From the NCBI GenBank assembly GCA_036924085.1, contig JAVGWX010000002.1:89478941-89542940 (forward strand): 64,000 bases of DNA, in the 5' to 3' direction. Position numbers and translations under genes: made by a program. Source of the DNA: Ariolimax columbianus (Eukaryota; Mollusca; Gastropoda; Stylommatophora; Arionidae). Each line of letters begins with the position of its first letter. Position 1 is the first letter of the stretch. The notes beneath the pieces were generated by a model. The model had not been told where the DNA came from and made no database searches. It was given only the letters and a program-made list of their open reading frames with translations. Positions 60,690-64,000 of this stretch are shown in pieces.

Positions 60690-63050
60690 TTTTGTATACT
60701 CATAATTATGTGATTACCTATACAGTGTTTCGTCTCCCTAACCGCAATAAAACCACTTGGATGCACCCAAGGTTAAAGCACTGGCATCTGATTGATTATT
60801 TCATTGTTTGCAAATGGGATCGCCAGGATGTACGTGTGACAAAGGCTATGTGTGGAGCAGAATGCTGGACGAACCACAGACTGGTGATTTCTAAAATGAA
60901 CATTCGTATCCGAGCTCCTAGGCACCCACAAAACACTATAACCTCAAAATGTCTCAACATGTCTGGTCTTAGAGATAACTGCGCACGACGATCATTTGCT
61001 CTGACAGATCAGCTAAATAAAATGGATAATGCTACGACTGACATAAAATCCAGTTGGGCCACTTTTATCAAAACGGTTCGCTCTGCTGCCGTTGATGCTC
61101 TCAGTACCTCTAAACGCAACCATCAAGATTGGTTTGATGAGAACTGAATTGATCAAGCCCCTGCTAGACGAGAAGCACTGGACCCACCGTGCATACACTA
61201 ACGATCCTCGATCTGTGGTGAAAAAGAATGACCTCACAGGAGCTCGAGTGACTGTATAGCGACAGCTCCGTGTTATGCAAGATACATGGCTCAGAAGCCT
61301 GATCAGATTCAGACTTTTGCTTACAGGCATGATATGAGGAATTTTTACAGTGCTCTGCAGGCTGTCTACTGTCTGTACAGATTAGATTTGGTCCTGTTAC
61401 TAGGTGAATATGGCAATTCTGTAATCAGTGAGAAAGATAGCTCCTGTTAAGATTAAGATGGGCTGAACATTTTGCTAAGGTCCTTAATAGACCCTCTACT
61501 GTAATGAAAAGGCAATTTATCATCTACCACAAATAGAAATGGATGATCCTCAGACCGAGCAGAAAACCAGGGCTGTGATTTACCTCCTCACAAATGACAA
61601 CAAAGCTCTGGAAGCTGACGCCATCCCAGCAAAGATCTATAAAGCTGGCGGCCAAAATATGGTTGAGAAGCTTGCTCAGTTGTTTTGCAAAATGTGGAAG
61701 AAAAAGGGCGTCCCACAAGAATTCAAAATCGCTTCCACTGTTCATTTACATAAGCGTAAACAAATAGTGAACAATTATGTGAAATCCACAGAGGGATGTC
61801 TCTGCTGTGCATAGGAGGAAAATTGCTTGCAAAAATTCTTCTTCACAGACTAAATCTTCACCTGTAGCAGGGGTTACTACCCGAGACTCAATATGGCTTT
61901 TGGAAGAACCGTGGGACCATCGATATGATCTTTGCTGCAAAGCAGCTCTATGGCAGTGTCGACAGCCTCAGGATGGCTGCTGCTTTTTTCGAAAAAATAA
62001 AGGTTGACGTCTGACAGCGTACGAAGAAGAAGATCCAAGAGAAGTGTCAAGAACAGAATGTCTCTCTCTCTATACAACGTTTGTGGACCTCACTAAGGCA
62101 TTTGTAACTGTAAATCGAAACAGTCTGTGGAGAGTTATGGCCAAGTTTGGGTAACTTACAACATTTATTGCAATGGTGCAACAATTTCATGATGGCATGC
62201 ATGCTCAAGTTATTGAGCGGGAAAACTTCTGCCCCATTTAGTGTTACTAATGGTGTGAAGATGAGATGTGTACTGGCCCCAGCTCTTTTCAGTATGTGTT
62301 CTGCCATGCTGTGGAAGGTCTACAGAAATGTATGGACCGGATTGCCACAGCTTGTGAAAACTTCGACCTCGCCATCTCTATCACAAAAACAGAGGTCCTA
62401 AATCAACCGGCTGAAGATATTGCCTATTCAGAGCCTTCAATCAAGGCACACAGCTACTGTTTACAAAATGTTAACAAATTCACGTACCTTGGCAGTACTT
62501 TATCCTAAGTTATTCGCATAGATGATGAGGTGAATATAAGAATAGCGAGGGCAAGTGCAGCATGTGGTAGACTTCATACTAAGGTGTAGGATAGGAGAGG
62601 GATCAGGACTTAAACAAAAATGAAGGTCTATGCTGCAATTGTCCTACCTACCTTCTTATATGCATGTAAGACCTGGACCGTCTATAGTGGCCATGCCAGA
62701 AAATTAAATCACTTCCACATGCACTGCCTGCGGAAACGGCTGAGAATTAGATGGCAGGATTAGATATAGACGTATTAGCGCAATCGGGCATGTCCAGTAT
62801 TCACAGCATATGTGCAGCACAGCTGAGGTGAGCTGGCCATGTAGTACGCATGTCGGATCAACGTCTATCAAAAGATCTGCTCTATGGTGAACTCCAAAAT
62901 GACAAGAGAGCAAGCGGTGGGCAGCAGAAAAGGTACAAAGACAACCCTAGTGGAAGGAGTTTTATTTCCCTGTACAAAGTGCAACAGACAGTTCAAGGCT
63001 CAGATTGGCTTATTTAGCCATCTTCAAACTCATGTGAACAGTTTACAGTG
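60690..63050 (+). pseudogene. LINE family B, endonuclease to zinc finger, degenerate
   Basis: In order: the endonuclease end (TVFRLPNRNKTTWMHPRLKH, WHLIDYFIV, DVRVTKAMCGAECWTNHRLV), the linker (KTVRSAAVDALSTSKRNHQD), the RT start (NKALEADAIPAKIYKAGGQN, LFCKMWKKKGVPQEFKIAST), the RT palm (TTFVDLTKAFVTVNRNSLW). Then come a degraded catalytic box, ITKTEVLNQPAEDIAYSEPS, NKFTYLGSTLS, LPTFLYACKTWTVYSGHARK and the C-terminal finger [20 protein letters not shown]. Many stops; the FADD box is lost in a deletion. A family A fragment is inserted at 61946-62033. Confidence 0.88.
61946..62033 (+). mobile_element. LINE family A 3' end inside LINE family B
   Basis: CTCTATGGCAGTGTCGACAG to CTGACAGCGTACGAAGAAGA interrupts the RT frame between AAKQL and QEKCQEQN. 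Very short (88 bp) with no clear long target duplication. Confidence 0.88.
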
Positions 63051-63239
63051 AATACTGACAAAGTGGTCCTCATCGATTACGATTGTCGAACAACATACTC
63101 ATTATTACTGAACGATGTGGACACATTGACAAACAAATAATTGGAGAAGTACATCAAATCCTTTGAAATGTGGTTATGCAGAAATATGGGATGATTATGG
63201 CAGTAAGATATAGAAGACAAATAAGGTTAAAAAAAAAGA

Positions 63240-63690
63240 ATTAATTAATCTTTTCCGTTCCTACCATGTGAGATTACGATTATTTGGCTCCGTTTCACTG
63301 GTGACGTACGCCGCCAGCTCTAAGGTAATCGCTTTATCGTATATAAACTACCAAATTAATGTCATAGAAACGGCTGAATGTACTGCTCTTTCGATTGTAG
63401 AGAGTTCCAACTTCCGTCGTGTATGGTTAGACGAAAACAATGGTGATTTTTTAATTTGTTTTAGATTTCGGAAAGCATTTCTTCTATTTTTCGCTTGGAT
63501 TTGAGGATTGACCCATTACTGAGAATAATGGACTTTCTGCAACAGATTTTTCTGAGATAGATCTATTCAGTTTGTTTATATAGATACAATAATTACGTTT
63601 ATAGTCGAAATGACAGACATAGCCATTACGGTAAACTTTGATAGCAGTATTAGTACGTTTTTGGCAAATATTTTTTTTTTAACCAAGGGT
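63240..63690 (-). repeat. R4 dispersed repeat, reverse copy
   Basis: The reverse complement of 39890-40260, with matching blocks in the same order. Interior similarity is moderate; the two copies are 23 kb apart in opposite orientation. Confidence 0.65.
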
Positions 63691-64000
63691 GAGTCTATAT
63701 GTTTGTGCTATTTTTCACTAATATCACCTTCATCTTCTTGTATCTCAGAAACTAACATATATACAATAACAACAATAACACCAACAAGTTCTTTATTTAT
63801 ATATGTCTCTTAGCAAAAAATTAAAAACAAAAATTTGAGGTTTTCAAAATTAACAACCATGTGATTGCATGATATGCAGAAAAATGATGCAGTTGCAGGA
63901 AATAGATGTAGTTTTGTAGTCTGGAAATCAGAAGGCTCATTAAATCAGAGTCAGACAGTTACAATACCTTGCTTGTATACCATGCTTTGCTTATTCCTTA
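63690..64000. other. No gene seen
   Basis: AT-rich end of the window, including a short ACAATAACA microsatellite-like stretch. Confidence 0.45.

Overview
This is a eukaryotic genomic window, most likely from a lophotrochozoan animal and plausibly a mollusc (the animal group is an inference). The evidence is: AT-rich DNA with few long ORFs, GT-AG spliced short exons, tRNA-derived SINEs, many decayed LINEs (non-LTR retrotransposons), piggyBac and mariner elements, and an unusual number of minisatellites. No prokaryotic or plasmid signatures are seen.

The one host gene that can be read is on the + strand. Six exons at 13590-13696, 19900-20038, 25121-25287, 33020-33118, 35778-35865 and 37984-38219 join with matching splice phases. 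They encode the C-terminal half of an ecto-NOX disulfide-thiol exchanger (ENOX1/ENOX2 homologue), from the helical segment after the RRM to the stop codon. Upstream exons were not found and probably lie left of the window or in its first 13 kb. A second possible host exon, minus strand 60300-60415, looks like the 3' terminal exon of an unrecognised convergent gene.

Layout. 1-13.5 kb: nested transposons, including a structurally complete but broken piggyBac (3538-6544) carrying a LINE insertion, a palindromic mariner derivative (9893-10722), and a 1.4 kb mariner-like element (11621-13030) carrying a second insertion of the same LINE family. 13.6-38.2 kb: the ENOX 3' half, whose introns hold minisatellites with units of 22, 30, 31, 39 and about 116 bp, SINEs, a deleted piggyBac copy, and a LINE inserted in another LINE (27.9-30.4 kb). 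38.2-47 kb: dispersed repeats, endonuclease/RT LINE pieces and a head-to-head pair of LINE copies. 47-54 kb: MITEs, head-to-head SINEs, a near-perfect 45-bp minisatellite and tRNA-derived SINEs. 54-64 kb: two LINE insertions at one target site, a Jockey-like LINE, the possible minus-strand exon, and a degenerate LINE with endonuclease, RT and zinc finger.

LINE groups used below, named only for this window. Family A: RT plus RNase H, (GAA)n tail. Family B: endonuclease, RT, C-terminal C2H2 finger. Family C: Jockey-like RT. Family D: endonuclease-RT like 'craniofacial development protein 2-like' ORFs. Family E: another RT-only 3' region. Family F: RNase H type with an ATC-like tail. R1-R4 are dispersed repeats recognised by self-comparison. 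Family A is the most active-looking, with nine 5'-truncated copies, seven of which show visible target-site duplications. R1 ends in a covarying stem-loop followed by the same GAA tail and may be its SINE partner.
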